A DNA stretch of 64,000 nt, taken from assembly GCA_016081115.2 (NCBI GenBank), contig CM071931.1, forward strand, positions 25,272,317 through 25,336,316, given 5' to 3'. The notes under the pieces are model-generated. The model worked only from the letters and a program-made list of their open reading frames with translations. It did no database searches and was not told the DNA's origin. The DNA comes from Rehmannia glutinosa. Its lineage: Eukaryota > Streptophyta > Magnoliopsida > Lamiales > Orobanchaceae. Position 1 is the stretch's first letter. Each line of letters starts with the position of its first letter. Position numbers and translations under genes: made by a program. This document shows, in pieces, positions 45,781 to 56,202 of this stretch.

Positions 45781-46269
45781 GATTTTTTGACTTTTTTTTT
45801 CTTTTTTTTTTCTATTAACAAAGAGATATCCTAATTCCTAAAAATTAGGAATATTACCTAAAACAAATATTTACCTAATCTAATTAATTGTAAAATGACT
45901 CAAATACCCTATAAATCTTCAAAATAAAACGCCAAAATAAAATAAAAGGTGGGAAAAATCTTAACCGTCCAAATAATAGATCAACAGTCCAGAATTGTTC
46001 CTACGTTCTTACCTGGGGACCCTGGACTCATTTGATCCTATTCCTATATTATCATATAATTTTTATGTATTCTTATATTATATCTAACATTTATAAATTT
46101 GTAATAAAAACTTTTGTAAATAATATATTATAAAAATATTTTTTTTCATTTTCTTCAATTTTTTAATTTAATTTAATTTAAAACGGGCTGTCCCGCCCCC
46201 ACTTTGTTCTAGGTACGGGGTGGGTCTGGATCTTCACTGACTCATCCTATTGCCATTCCTAACTATGAT

Positions 46270-46760
46270 TAATTAAGTATAAACGGAGAACTACCAAACT
46301 ATCAATCCTTTCAAAATTAATAATATGTATCCCCATTATTTTCATAATTAATTGTAAGTTAAAATCCTCGGCTACATAACCTTCTAAATGCTAGCATACA
46401 AATTTGTTTCCTAAGCTCTAGGTTTTCTCTTGATTAAATCTAAGAAATTATGCCTGCCAAGTTTTGTGGATAACTATGATGTATGCTTACTTCTTTTTAG
46501 TGTCAACGTCTCTTTCCCTTTATACAAGTTTTTTAATTTGAAAATAAGAATGGAGCCAGAAATTTAATATGAGAGGCGAGATTGAATTTTCTTAAAAATA
46601 ATAGAAAGAAAATATATTTTTAATTTCTTATATCCTCTTATATAAATTCACGTAACAATATTTATATAAGAAACGATTGATAGAATTTAATAGATACTTC
46701 TGTTTCTAACAAATTTAAAGCCACATTTTATTATTATACTCCTGTACTTCAAATTATTAT
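46270..46760. other. AT-rich spacer right of the nested hAT/MULE/copia block
   Basis: No gene or element border is recognised. Confidence 0.35.
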
Positions 46761-47743
46761 TTCAATTATGGTCGATTCTAAAAACGCTTCGCCCCTTCGA
46801 AGCCAGTTTCCGCTTGAATTCCACCGTAGACCTTTACAAAAGGGGGGTCGGAGGGGTGCTCCGGCGTACCCCATCAGTAGAGTGTTTTGCAAGGATGAAG
46901 CAAAAATATGAAAATAAATGTAAAAAGTGTGATTAGGGTATAAATGAACCTGGACTTGGGCTTTTATACCTTAGGTCTGATTAGGATTTCCGTAAAATCC
47001 GTATTCTGTTACGATTTGGTAACAAAATCATGATTAAGATAAGATCGAATCTTCTAAACCCTAATTTACCTTTGAGCTCGGCAGACCGAGCTGAGCTCAC
47101 CTACTCCAGGTCGTCAGTTCAACTATTCTCACATGGAATCCTTGCTCAAATCTCAAAGTCTTCTATTGTCATTATTCTTGTTGTAATTTGCCTAGCTTTT
47201 CACTTTCACATCTTGAGGTCTAAGCTTATTTCTTGATTACACTTGCACTCATAATTGTAATATTCATTATCGAGTTGTAATCTTGATTTTGGGTTATCAT
47301 TCAACACAAGATATCCTTGTGAGTGTTCTTGTGGTAAGAACACACTTGGATGATCTAGGTGATAGGTGCAAGAAGATTGTGGTGATCTTCTTATTGAGGT
47401 GTTGAAGAATTTGGTATTCTTCAAGGTTGAAGATTGTGGTAATCTTCACAAGGTGCCGTTGGAGATTGTGGTAATCTTCAAGAGAGATTGTGGTAATCTC
47501 AAAGGTGGTGTTGAAGAAGAGTGTGGTGCTCTTCAAGGTGTTGTTGTAAGTTGGTGTTGTATTAATTTTGGTAATTAATAAAATCGTTTTTTCTTTTTGA
47601 AATCCATCCCGGATATACTGGGGTGGTAGAAGATTAGGCCCTAGGTGGGTTGAACCTCTATAAATCGACGTGTGTTGTTTACATTCCGCACCTTATTATT
47701 GTCTTGGCTTATTTTGTTCGAAAAAGAGGGCGAAATTGAAAAG

Positions 47744-49051
47744 ATGGAGATAATCTATTCACCCCCTCTAGATTATCGTAGCCGCTTGGACTTACAAGTG
47801 GTATCAAAGCCAAACTCTTTGGCAAGCTCGTTTCACATCGCGAGTGAAGAGGAACGATCGTCGGCTACGAACGAAGCTCATCTTTCTGGCACCTCCACCA
47901 CCAAACCACCTCTATTTGATTCCAAAAATTATATATTTTGGAAAGAAAGAATGAAATGCTACTTACAAGGTTGCGGGTTCGATATTTGGAACATCGTCAT
48001 CAATGGAGAATTTATTCCAATGAAAGACACACCATACACCTCCAAAGCTATCAAGAAGCTCAATGATGAAGAAAAGAAAACCATCTCCTTAAATGGTAAA
48101 ACTCTCAATATTTTGTATTGTTCACTTACTAATTTGGAATATGAACATATTGTAAGAATTCGATCGGCACATGAAGTATGGCAAAAATTAGAAGCCATCT
48201 ATGGAGTATTTGCAAATGAAAGGAGTCAAACAAAAGCATCTACTTCTCAAAGGGATACAAGTTCAAATCTAAGGAACAAGCCTTTTTCAACTTCCAACTA
48301 TGAAGTAGTCGAACAATGTTTTATGGGCATCGAAGAAGAAAACGAGGTATGTCTTAAACCCTCTACTTCCTATGATATTGTTATTCAAAATGATTATAGT
48401 GATTTGCAAAATGATTTTGATGATCTTCAAAATGAATTCCAAAATTTACTTGTTAAGTACAAAAATTTGAAAAAGGAATTCAATGTTTTGAAAAATGAAA
48501 AGGATAGTTTATTTACTTCCTATGAATCACTATCATGTGCTCACACCACCACACTTGTCAAGATTAGAAACCTTGAAAAACAAAAAAGTACTCTTGTTGA
48601 GGATATTAATTGCATGAAAAATGATTTATCAAAATCCAACTTGAGTACCAATAAATTGCCCAATGTTGTGAATGTTAATGGTTGTGATAGTTTGAATAGT
48701 GAACTTGATCATGAGCCTAATATTGTCAAGCATATGAAAAAGAATCGAGTTCCTATGCATATTAGTAATATTACTTGCTTCTATTGCGGTAAAAAGGGTC
48801 ATACGGTAAATACTTGTCGGGCTAAAAATAGCTCTAATTATTTTTGGAGACCTAAAAGTCTCAAGACTAATCCCAAAGGACCCAAGCACATAAGGGTACC
48901 GCAAAACAATGTTATATTAGGTACCCGGCGAAATAATAATCGAAGAAAATTCATGCCGCCAAGGAAACATCAAATGAACATCTCATTTGATCAAAGGAGG
49001 AGAAAACAAGTACCCCATGTATGGTATGATAGACTTAGCTATTTTTGCTAA
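47744..49051 (+). CDS. Gag-like protein of copia element 2, fused to an RT scrap
   Basis: The longest intact retroelement frame in the window. The likely start is the ATG at 47744 (MEIIYSPPLDYRSRLDLQVV), which lies inside the LTR; the frame runs through the LTR end and the primer-binding site into gag. A frame upstream to 47672 also stays open. Domains: UBN2-type gag (LFDSKNYIFWKERMKCYLQG .. HEVWQKLEAIYGVFANER, about residues 60-165), coiled coil (SDLQNDFDDLQNEFQNLLVK onward, about 215-300), CCHC knuckle CFYCGKKGHTVNTC (48775-48816), then a basic tail. The last 14 residues, QVPHVWYDRLSYFC, are reverse transcriptase sequence joined by an internal deletion. As a nucleocapsid-type protein it might still package RNA; that is inference. 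Confidence 0.8.
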   Translation: MEIIYSPPLDYRSRLDLQVVSKPNSLASSFHIASEEERSSATNEAHLSGTSTTKPPLFDSKNYIFWKERMKCYLQGCGFDIWNIVINGEFIPMKDTPYTSKAIKKLNDEEKKTISLNGKTLNILYCSLTNLEYEHIVRIRSAHEVWQKLEAIYGVFANERSQTKASTSQRDTSSNLRNKPFSTSNYEVVEQCFMGIEEENEVCLKPSTSYDIVIQNDYSDLQNDFDDLQNEFQNLLVKYKNLKKEFNVLKNEKDSLFTSYESLSCAHTTTLVKIRNLEKQKSTLVEDINCMKNDLSKSNLSTNKLPNVVNVNGCDSLNSELDHEPNIVKHMKKNRVPMHISNITCFYCGKKGHTVNTCRAKNSSNYFWRPKSLKTNPKGPKHIRVPQNNVILGTRRNNNRRKFMPPRKHQMNISFDQRRRKQVPHVWYDRLSYFC

Positions 49052-49560
49052 ATGATTTTACAAGAGGTAAAGTTGATACTACTCTCTTTGTTTTTGAAAA
49101 AGGGCAAGATTGTTTACTTGTGCAAATTTATGTTGTTAATACTTTTGGTGCTACTAATGAATATTTGTGCAAGATATTTTTCTAAGTCAATGCAAGGAGA
49201 ACCTAAGATGATTATGATGAGGGGAGCTCAAATTTGATCATTGGAATTCAAGTACAACAATGCCAAGAAGGTGATTATATTCCACACGCAAAAGAAGAAG
49301 CGAGGCATTGAAGAAGAAATAACTATTTCAACCTATATGGCTACAAATGCGAAAATTGACAAAAGGTTGAAGTAGGCATATTGATTGACAAACAAATTCG
49401 AGGTATGTTTTTTTGTATTATTCATATAGACTCGACATTCCATATGCCTTATGTCTATATGCTCGACTTCAAAAACTATCCCAACGAATCTCATTAAAGT
49501 GCCGTTAAAAGAAATTTTCAAATATTTGAAAGGCACTTCTTCTTATGACTTGTATATCCA
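49052..49560 (+). pseudogene. Residual RT/RNase H of copia element 2
   Basis: Behind the shared stop after LSYFC the same text as in element 1 follows, further decayed: VKLILLSLFLKKGKIVYLCK, then LLMNICARYFSKSMQGEPKM, ISTYMATN, and near 49500 the RNase H start (PLKEIFKYLKGTSSYDLYIH). No catalytic motif is left. Confidence 0.75.
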
Positions 49561-51079
49561 TAGTTTTAAAATATTTTTAGTTTTCAGATAACAAGTCCGG
49601 TATTTATTATACGGTTTTCCGTATTCAAAATATAGTTCATCATAATCGAACTAAACATATTTAGATTCGATATTTTTTTAAAAGGGATTGAGTTTTGTGT
49701 TTAATTCCGTCTCAAGGATAACTCGCGGACTTTTTAATCGTTAACCGCTGAGTATTTTACCTCATTTCGAGCTTGATTATGACATAATGTATATTGAATG
49801 AGGTCTACGTTTGCATTTTGCACGCTTTCAAAACTTAGGGGCGAAAAATTGGATTTTTGGATAAAACTTCAGAATTTGCGTAACATAAAGAAGCAGTGGG
49901 CTGAAGGAGCTGAGGCCGACCGGTCGCCCTAGCTTCCGACCGGTCGCCCAACCCTCCAATCGGTCGCCCCTGCTGATTTTTCAGATAAAATGCTTTCTGT
50001 TTCCAGACTTTGGCATTTTGGGCCTTTTAACTCTATTTTCGTCCCCTTTGACATTTTCACACACAATTCATCTCAAATGAGTTTAGTTGCATAAATTTCA
50101 TATTTTGGGATTATCTAGCTCGATTATATTCATCATTGCTTGTCTTCACCGATTAAATGGTAAGAATTCTACTTCCTTATCTCAATTGGGTTGAACCCTT
50201 GAGAACTTGGCTTATATGTATATTTCTTAATGCAATTCTTATATATTTGTGTTGAGCATGATGATTGTTGATGGATGATATTTATAAGATTGCATTTGGT
50301 GATGAAAAACTTGGCTTGATTTCATTTACAAGGGCTATATATATATATATATATTTTTCAATTTTTGACGCCCGCCAAGTGTTCGATAAAATGTCTCAAT
50401 GAAAAATTCATCACCTACATGATTCTCTCGATTTCAAAAGTCTCATATATTTATAGAGATCATATTTTTGCAAATCAAATGATGTTTCATAAGCTTCTAC
50501 AAGTCGTATGATCGACTTTTCCCTCCCATTTGGCCTATAAGCTTCATTGTTCAAATAGCTCGATACATCGGTTTAGTTGCACACTTTGATATGATTATAT
50601 GATGTTTTTATCGTGCTAACATTCTTTTTGATGATTCAAAAGGGGGAGAAACAGGTTATAAGCTCATTAGCTCATAAAAGCTAAGTTAAGCTAAACAAAA
50701 GAAGCTATAAGCTATGGCTTCCTAAAGTCATAAGTTGTGCATTATACTTAGTCCAATTGTTGTATGATGGACTTATACACTTGTCTAATGATGTTTTGTT
50801 GACAGGGGGAGCTTGCAAGCTCTTGTACTTAGGACCAATATGTAAAAGCTAAGCTTTTAGCTTGTGGATGATTGCTTTTACATTATTCTTGTTGTGCATA
50901 TTGATAGGGGGAGCTTTTGCTATATATGTTTAATATCTCTACTCTCATCCTTGTGATTATATTGCGTGGAATGTTGTCGCTCACAACGGAAAGTTCCTTT
51001 TTACCGGCAAAAATGTTTTGTTTTCAAAATCGACCTCGTTAAAATTGTTTTGGTTTGTAATCATCAAAAAGGGGGAGAT

Positions 51080-52601
51080 TGTTTGATAAATGGTTTTATC
51101 ATGATTTTGATGATTTTGTTTTTATACCAAAACAATGTTTTTAAAGGTTGTCCAAATACTCATAAATGATTTAAAATGGTTTTAATATTTTCCGGAGTAT
51201 TTCTTCAAGTTTATTTTCGATATAAATTGGACAACACTTTTGATGATTTTGTGTTAATGTGTTTTTACACCAAAACAATGTTTCTAAAATGTTGTCCTAA
51301 TACTCCCGATCGGTCTAAAATATTTTTACTATTTTTCGGAGTATTTCTTGAAGTTTATATTCGATATAAAATTGGACAACACTTTTGTTTTGAGGCCAAT
51401 CGGGCCGCCCTATAGGGCATCCGTGCACGAAAGTTGTGAAAATGTTGAATAAGCTATTTGCTGAAAATAGGTGTAGACCTGGCCAACGTGGTGGTAGTAG
51501 ACCCAGTATGGTCGACCGGTCGACGGGCGTCGGCCGTGGGCGTCGGACCGGTCGACACCCTGTCGACCGTGCACGGGAGTTCATTTTTGGGAAGAACACC
51601 TGTCTTGTTTTTGGTCTTGCTCGACTGCTTTGGGATGGGGTCGACGGTCGGACCGTCGGCCGACGGGCCGCCTACGTGTAAATGTGTATTCTCATTTTCA
51701 AACGTCTATTTGTCTTGTGACGGCCGCCCTCAAGTTTGACAAACAAAATTCGACCGTTGTGCAGCAGACAACTTTTTCCTAATTTGTGGGATTGATTTCT
51801 AATAGCTATAATCTTGATTTTAATTGCAATCTTTTTGTAGATATCAGATTCCAAGAGGAGCCTATCAAGTATCAATCATCTCCTATAAATAGAGGAAGAT
51901 TTGAAGCACAACAATAAGAGAGAACAACACAACACAACAAGATATACTCAAGCAAACACTTGGTCTTCTATTGTCATTATTCTTGTTGTAATTTGCCTAG
52001 CTTTTCACTTTCACATCTTGAGGTCTAGGCTTATTTCTTGATTACACTTGCACTCATAATTGTAATATTCATTATCGAGTTGTAATCTTGATTTTGGGTT
52101 ATCATTCAACACAAGATATCCTTGTGAGTGTTCTTGTGGTAAGAACACACTTGGATGATCTAGGTGATAGGTGCAAGAAGATTGTGGTGATCTTCTTATT
52201 GAGGTGTTGAAGAATTTGGTATTCTTCAAGGTTGAAGATTGTGGTAATCTTCACAAAGTGCCGTTGGAGATTGTGGTAATCTTGAGAGATTGTGGTAATC
52301 TCAAAGGTGGTGTTGAAGAAGAGTGTGATGCTCTTCAAGGTGTTGTTGTAAGTTGGTGTTGTAGTAATTTTGGTAATTAATAAAATCTTTTTTTTCTTTT
52401 TGAAATCCATCCGGATATCTTTGGGGTGGTAGAGGATTAGTCCCTAGGTGGGTTGAACCTCTATAAATTGACGTGTGTTGTTTACATTACGCACCTTATT
52501 ATTGTCTTGGCTTGTTTTGTTCGAAAAAGAGGGCGAAATCGAAAAGATGGAGATAATCTATTCACCCCCCCTCTAGATTATCGTAGCCGCTTGGACTTAC
52601 A
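51080..52601 (+). repeat. 3' LTR of copia element 2
   Basis: 1522 bp, TGTTTGATAAATGG to GCTTGGACTTACA, homologous to the LTRs of element 1. Its CG island (51395-51735) is larger and of different sequence, with repeated GTCGACCGG/CCGGTCGAC words. TATA box TATAAATAGA at 51884. Confidence 0.9.
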
Positions 52602-52795
52602 CTTGGCCCGTGAATTCACCAGTTCAACACTTCGTTCATAGCCAGCTTTTACTTGGAGATTCATATAAATTCACTTGATAGGGTTTCTTAGGGCGGCCCA
52701 ACTACAAGAGATCATCAGGTCGGTCCAATAGGAAAAGCTTCTCAGCTCTGCCCAACAGGTCATTTTATATCCACCCTCATCAACTATTTTTTTTT

Positions 52796-54057
52796 TTTTT
52801 TTTTTGAGGGGAACTATTTTTTGTGATACCTCTATATTTGGACTCCATTTTGAACAAACTCTGTTTCTTTTTATAAAAGTGCATTACAATTAAATTAACA
52901 ATGTTACACTACTCGCTTCAGGTCATCAGAGGTGGATTAAAAATTTGACAATAGGGTAGGCTAGAAAATGAAAATCAATATAATAAAATTTTATACATTT
53001 TCCCCAATATTCAATAAAGTTGGGCTAATTTATTTAAATAAAGCCATTTAAAATCTTTTAAACAAATTAATGCCAAAAGAATTAAAATTAAAAGAAGAGG
53101 TGAAAACAGAGTTCATATCTCTGTTTTCTGATTTTTTTTATTAATTTATTGAGAAAACAGATTTTCAAATCTTTTTTCTCTTTCTGTTTTTAAAAAAAAA
53201 AATCAAAATTATTTTTCTTCACTGCAAGGGAACATCAGAATCCGCTTGGTCTTGATTTATAATGCTACATTTTGGAACGGCTTTTTCTAACATCGTAGTC
53301 CCCTTGAAACTTATATTAATCTTTAATCCAAAATATGCAGAAAACCAATAATCAACTATAAATTTTATCGAAGTTCTCGATTTATAGTAAATGAAATCTT
53401 CTGAATGCATATTGTGTAGAACCGAAAATTTAATATTACATCACAATTAAAGTTGCTTATTTTTTCTTCTAAAAAAAGGAAGAAGAAAAATGAAAGTTAC
53501 TCATTTTTTTTTTAGATTTTTCTTACTTTTAAGTACAAACTTATTGTAATTAATTTCCTAAAATATATTTTATAATCATAATTCAAAACTAAGAGCAAGT
53601 AATAAAAATGTGAAGATACACTTTTTTTTTGTTTTTTAATTTGAGCACAAATGTGCATAAAATTTTAATCAGTGAATAGTTTTATCCATATTTTTATTGT
53701 AATTAACATTTTGAGAATTATTGGTAAAAGTATCTTGCATCTATGATTTAGTTAGCTATTGCAGAGAGAAGAAAAGCTACCGCAGAAAGAGAAAATTTGG
53801 AGCCAACTAAACCTGAAGAGGAGCTAGTGTGTGTTTGTATGTGAGAAAAATTAGGAAACATAGGAACAAAAAAGAAATTAAAAAATCAGAAAACAGAGTT
53901 TCTTGCTCTGTTTTCATCAAATTTTTGCAGAAATTTGCAGAAAACAGAGTTGGCAACTCTGCTATGTTGATTTTATTATTTTTCGTGTTAAATTGTTTAA
54001 CTGAATTTTAAATTGCTTAAGTTTATTAAATTAACCTTCAAGTGTGCCAAAGAGTTT
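52796..54057. other. AT-rich spacer
   Basis: No gene. A palindromic word (GAAAACAGAGTT..ATCTCTGTTTTC) at about 53102-53128 recurs inverted at about 53886-53916 (AATCAGAAAACAGAGTTTCT), and again near 53940, so a decayed foldback element may span 53040-54010. No TSD seen. Confidence 0.35.
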
Positions 54058-54068
54058 TTGGTATCAAT

Positions 54069-54245
54069 GCGTAGTTAGGGGGGGGCCAACCTGGGCCCTG
54101 GCCCCCCCTCTTTTAAAAAATTTTTTTTTTATTAAGCAAATTTAAAAAAAAAAATAAATTTAGTTAAAATTTATATGATTTTTCTATATGGCCCACCCCA
54201 CTTTCGCGTATCGGCCCACCCCGTTATAACGTGCTGGCTACGCCA
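54069..54245. mobile_element. MITE flanked by 11-bp repeats TTGGTATCAAT
   Basis: The ends GCGTAGTTAG and, inverted, GGCGTAGCCAG are short TIRs. The undecamer TTGGTATCAAT is present exactly at 54058-54068 and 54246-54256. Inside lie G/C runs next to a 30-bp A/T tract, and CCCACCCC words near the right end. The TSD length (9-11 bp) suggests the Mutator superfamily. A relative lies at 4059-4236. Confidence 0.8.
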
Positions 54246-54799
54246 TTGGTATCAATATTGGGTAACTATTTAAATGCTTTACATAAGCTAAACAAAAAAC
54301 TATAAATGGCCTAGACTGGACATGGTTCTGCCATTTATAAATGGGGAACCACTATTATTAAGGCCATCTCCAAAGGGGCCTTCAAACTTGACATCAACTC
54401 CAAAATGGAGTAAAAAGCCCCTCCAATCATACTCTATCTTCAGCGCCAGTTTAGGAAAGTGAATAGTGCTGCGCCAAGTATGGCGCAGCACTGTAGAGAT
54501 AAAGCTGCCCTTTTTGTTTTTTTTTTTTTTTAAAAAAAAACCAATAATTGTATTTGTATTAAATAATGAAATAAAATTTGTTTATTGTTATGATACATAG
54601 TTATTTTTTTGTAATAATTTTAATAAAATTTCTTTATTTAAATTATTTTATTTTAATATAAATTATGAATTAGTAAAATTAATATTTGTAGTAGGTTATA
54701 AAATTTAATCAAGACAATTAAACTGATAAAAACAAGAATTACATTACATTAAAATCGTACATTTTTAAATAAAACTAATACAGATAAAATAATAATACA

Positions 54800-55581
54800 T
54801 TAACTAATTAATTGTTTTAGTAATCCCAGTAGATCGATCCAGGATCCTCCAAGGTCTTGAAAGTATTGGCCAAGTGGAGAAGAAGGATTATCAGATCTCA
54901 ATTGTTCTTTTTGAACCCTTTTCTGCCAAATCTTCAGTTGTTCATTTCTGAAATACTCTCGTATCTTGGGGTCAGAAATAGAATCCAAATCTTTTAATAG
55001 AAATTTATTTTCTTCTTGTTGTTCAAGCAAATCTAGCCTTTTTCTTTCAATGTCATAATTTTGTTGTCGATCGCTGGATTTATTTGATAATAAACCCACA
55101 AGTTGTTGAGCTTCATCTCTTATCGCATTTGCAACGGCTAAACATGATCAAACTTGAATCCTTTCTTGTATTTCTTATCTTGCATCAGTAATTCCCTGGC
55201 TCGGTTTAGCTGCATTAATCATGAACATCAATTGTTAAAACTAAAAATTATATATTAATTAATAAAACGAAATCAAGTACTTACAATGTCTTGCTCTGAA
55301 GCACCACTTGGATTAAGATTTTCAATTTGTCGGATGCAACCTCTCAGTTTACCAACTGCGTGCATGATAACTTGCATACGACATTACAACGATCTTTTGG
55401 TTCTTTCTTGCATTGTGGTATACGGTTTAGAAGTGTTGTAATTTTCTTCAATTCGAGACCAGAAATGATCTTTGGACTGGTTTATACCGATAATTGGATT
55501 TTGAGAAACATCAAGATAAATGTGACATAGGTGTTGGTCTTCTTCATGAGAGTAAGAATCACTTCTAGAGTTTGAAGCCAT
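54800..55581 (-). pseudogene. Myb/SANT-like protein of the Harbinger element, decayed
   Basis: The Harbinger partner protein binds DNA and helps transposase import. It starts at 55581 (SYSHEEDQHLCHIYLDVSQN then PIIGINQSKDHFWSRIEENY), typical of the Myb-like protein: E.. L...Y..IS.DPIIG..Q....FW.RI...YN. After ERTKRSL comes a stop (norm: RSLKCRW), then VGKLRGCIRQIENLNPSGAS with EQDI, a probable intron (55280-55200), and KKYKKGFKFDHVWPLL. The last part (55099-54800, MGLLSNKSSDRQQNYDIERK onward) is charged and helical and ends at 54803. Several stops and frame changes lie between these parts. Confidence 0.7.
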
Positions 55582-55719
55582 TGGATTGGGTGAAATGAGA
55601 AGAAAAATGATAGTAGTTGGATTCTAAAAATTATTTGAGTATGTGTATTTTGATTCATGTTGGTATATAATATTTATAGGCCAATTGATAATGAATGTTA
55701 TGATTTTTAGATGACAAAC

Positions 55720-56107
55720 AGATGGTTGAGATTGATTGCAATCCACTGAATGGTGAAGATCAACCCAATAAGATTTTCCTATCTTATCTTGAAATGGATA
55801 GTTGAGATTGTGGGCAATCCATTTAAATGGTCAAGATCAACCCAACAAGATTTCCCTATCTTATCTTCAAATGGATGGTTGAGATTGTGGACAATCCATT
55901 TAAACGGTCAAGATCAACCCTACAAGATTTCCCTATCTTATCTTCAAATGGATGATTGAGATTGTGGACAATCCATTTAAACGGTCAAGATCAACCCTAC
56001 AAGATTTCCCTATCTTATCTTCAAATGGATGGTTGAGATTGTGGACAATCCATTTAAACGGTCAAGATCAACCCAACAAGATTTTCATATCTTATCTTTA
56101 ACCATTT
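55720..56107. repeat. Five tandem copies of a 77-bp unit between the two Harbinger genes
   Basis: Units begin at about 55720, 55799, 55876, 55953 and 56030. Each reads TGGTTGAGATTGTGGACAAT.., then ..AAACGGTCAAGATCAACCC.. and ..TTCCCTATCTTATCTTCAAA. Copies 3 and 4 are almost identical, the outer ones more diverged. They fill most of the 620-bp gap between the divergent start codons, that is, the shared promoter region. Confidence 0.93.
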
Positions 56108-56202
56108 ATAAATTTCAAAACCATCTTCATTAAATTTACATCCGAACATATTATTTATCATCCAAAATAAGAAAAATACCTTTAGTTTCTTCATTCAAAA
56201 AT

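Larger units (their letters stand above)
33460..46044. mobile_element. Mutator-like element carrying FAR1/SWIM and Ulp1 genes, split by a copia element
   Basis: TIRs of about 80 bp: left GGGATAAGGTTATATGAGTC then CAGGGTCCCTAGGTAAGAAT; right (inverted) GGAATAGGATCAAATGAGTC then CAGGGTCCCCAGGTAAGAAC. Flanking nonamers TATATTATA (33451-33459) and TATATTATC (46045-46053) match at 8 of 9, the Mutator signature. The left half encodes a FAR1-type transposase relic on the plus strand, the middle an Ulp1-type protease on the minus strand. A 7.7-kb copia element sits at 38050-45780, so the MULE itself is about 4.85 kb. Confidence 0.85.
33265..46261. mobile_element. hAT element 3, split by a MULE
   Basis: The left end TAGGGATGGGGATCCCGACC (33265) and the right end, inverted, TAGGAATGGCAATAGGATGA (46261) are imperfect TIRs. 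GC-rich subterminal blocks (GCCCGTTTGGGTTGCCCCGG at left, GGGCTGTCCCGCCCCC at right) match the style of the other hAT elements here. The flanking octamers ACTACCAT (33257-33264) and ACTATGAT (46262-46269) agree at 6 of 8 positions. Without the MULE it is about 410 bp and has no coding. Confidence 0.7.
47155..52601 (+). mobile_element. Copia (SIRE-like) retroelement 2, same family, 5' LTR truncated
   Basis: The truncated 5' LTR (47155-47796) lacks about its first 880 bp, including the CG island and TATA box. The 3' LTR (51080-52601, 1522 bp) is complete. PBS TGGTATCAAAGCC follows at 47799, the polypurine tract at 51067-51078. The internal 3.28 kb is shorter than in element 1 because the region between the gag tail and the RT remnant is deleted: gag text RRRK continues directly into QVPHVWYDRLSYFC. 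No TSD can be checked because the left end is lost. Confidence 0.85.
46770..52795. mobile_element. Older decayed LTR that hosts copia element 2
   Basis: Sequence left of copia element 2 (46780-47150, with GGGGGGTCGGAGGGGTGCTC, GGTGCTCCGGCGTACCCC and CTTGGGCTTTTATACC) and right of it (52602-52795, with GGGCGGCCCAACTAC, CAGGTCGGTCCAATAGG and CATCAACTA) has the style of one plant LTR: GGGGTGCTCCGGCGTACCCC near the start, a TATA-like TTTTATACC in the middle, CCCTCATCAAC at the end. The link between the halves is inferred; no direct flank match is certain because the left LTR of the copia is truncated. Confidence 0.4.

Noticed and set aside
55720..56107. Regular repeats considered as a CRISPR-like array
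   Set aside because: Units are head-to-tail 77-bp copies without unique spacers, in a eukaryotic transposon.
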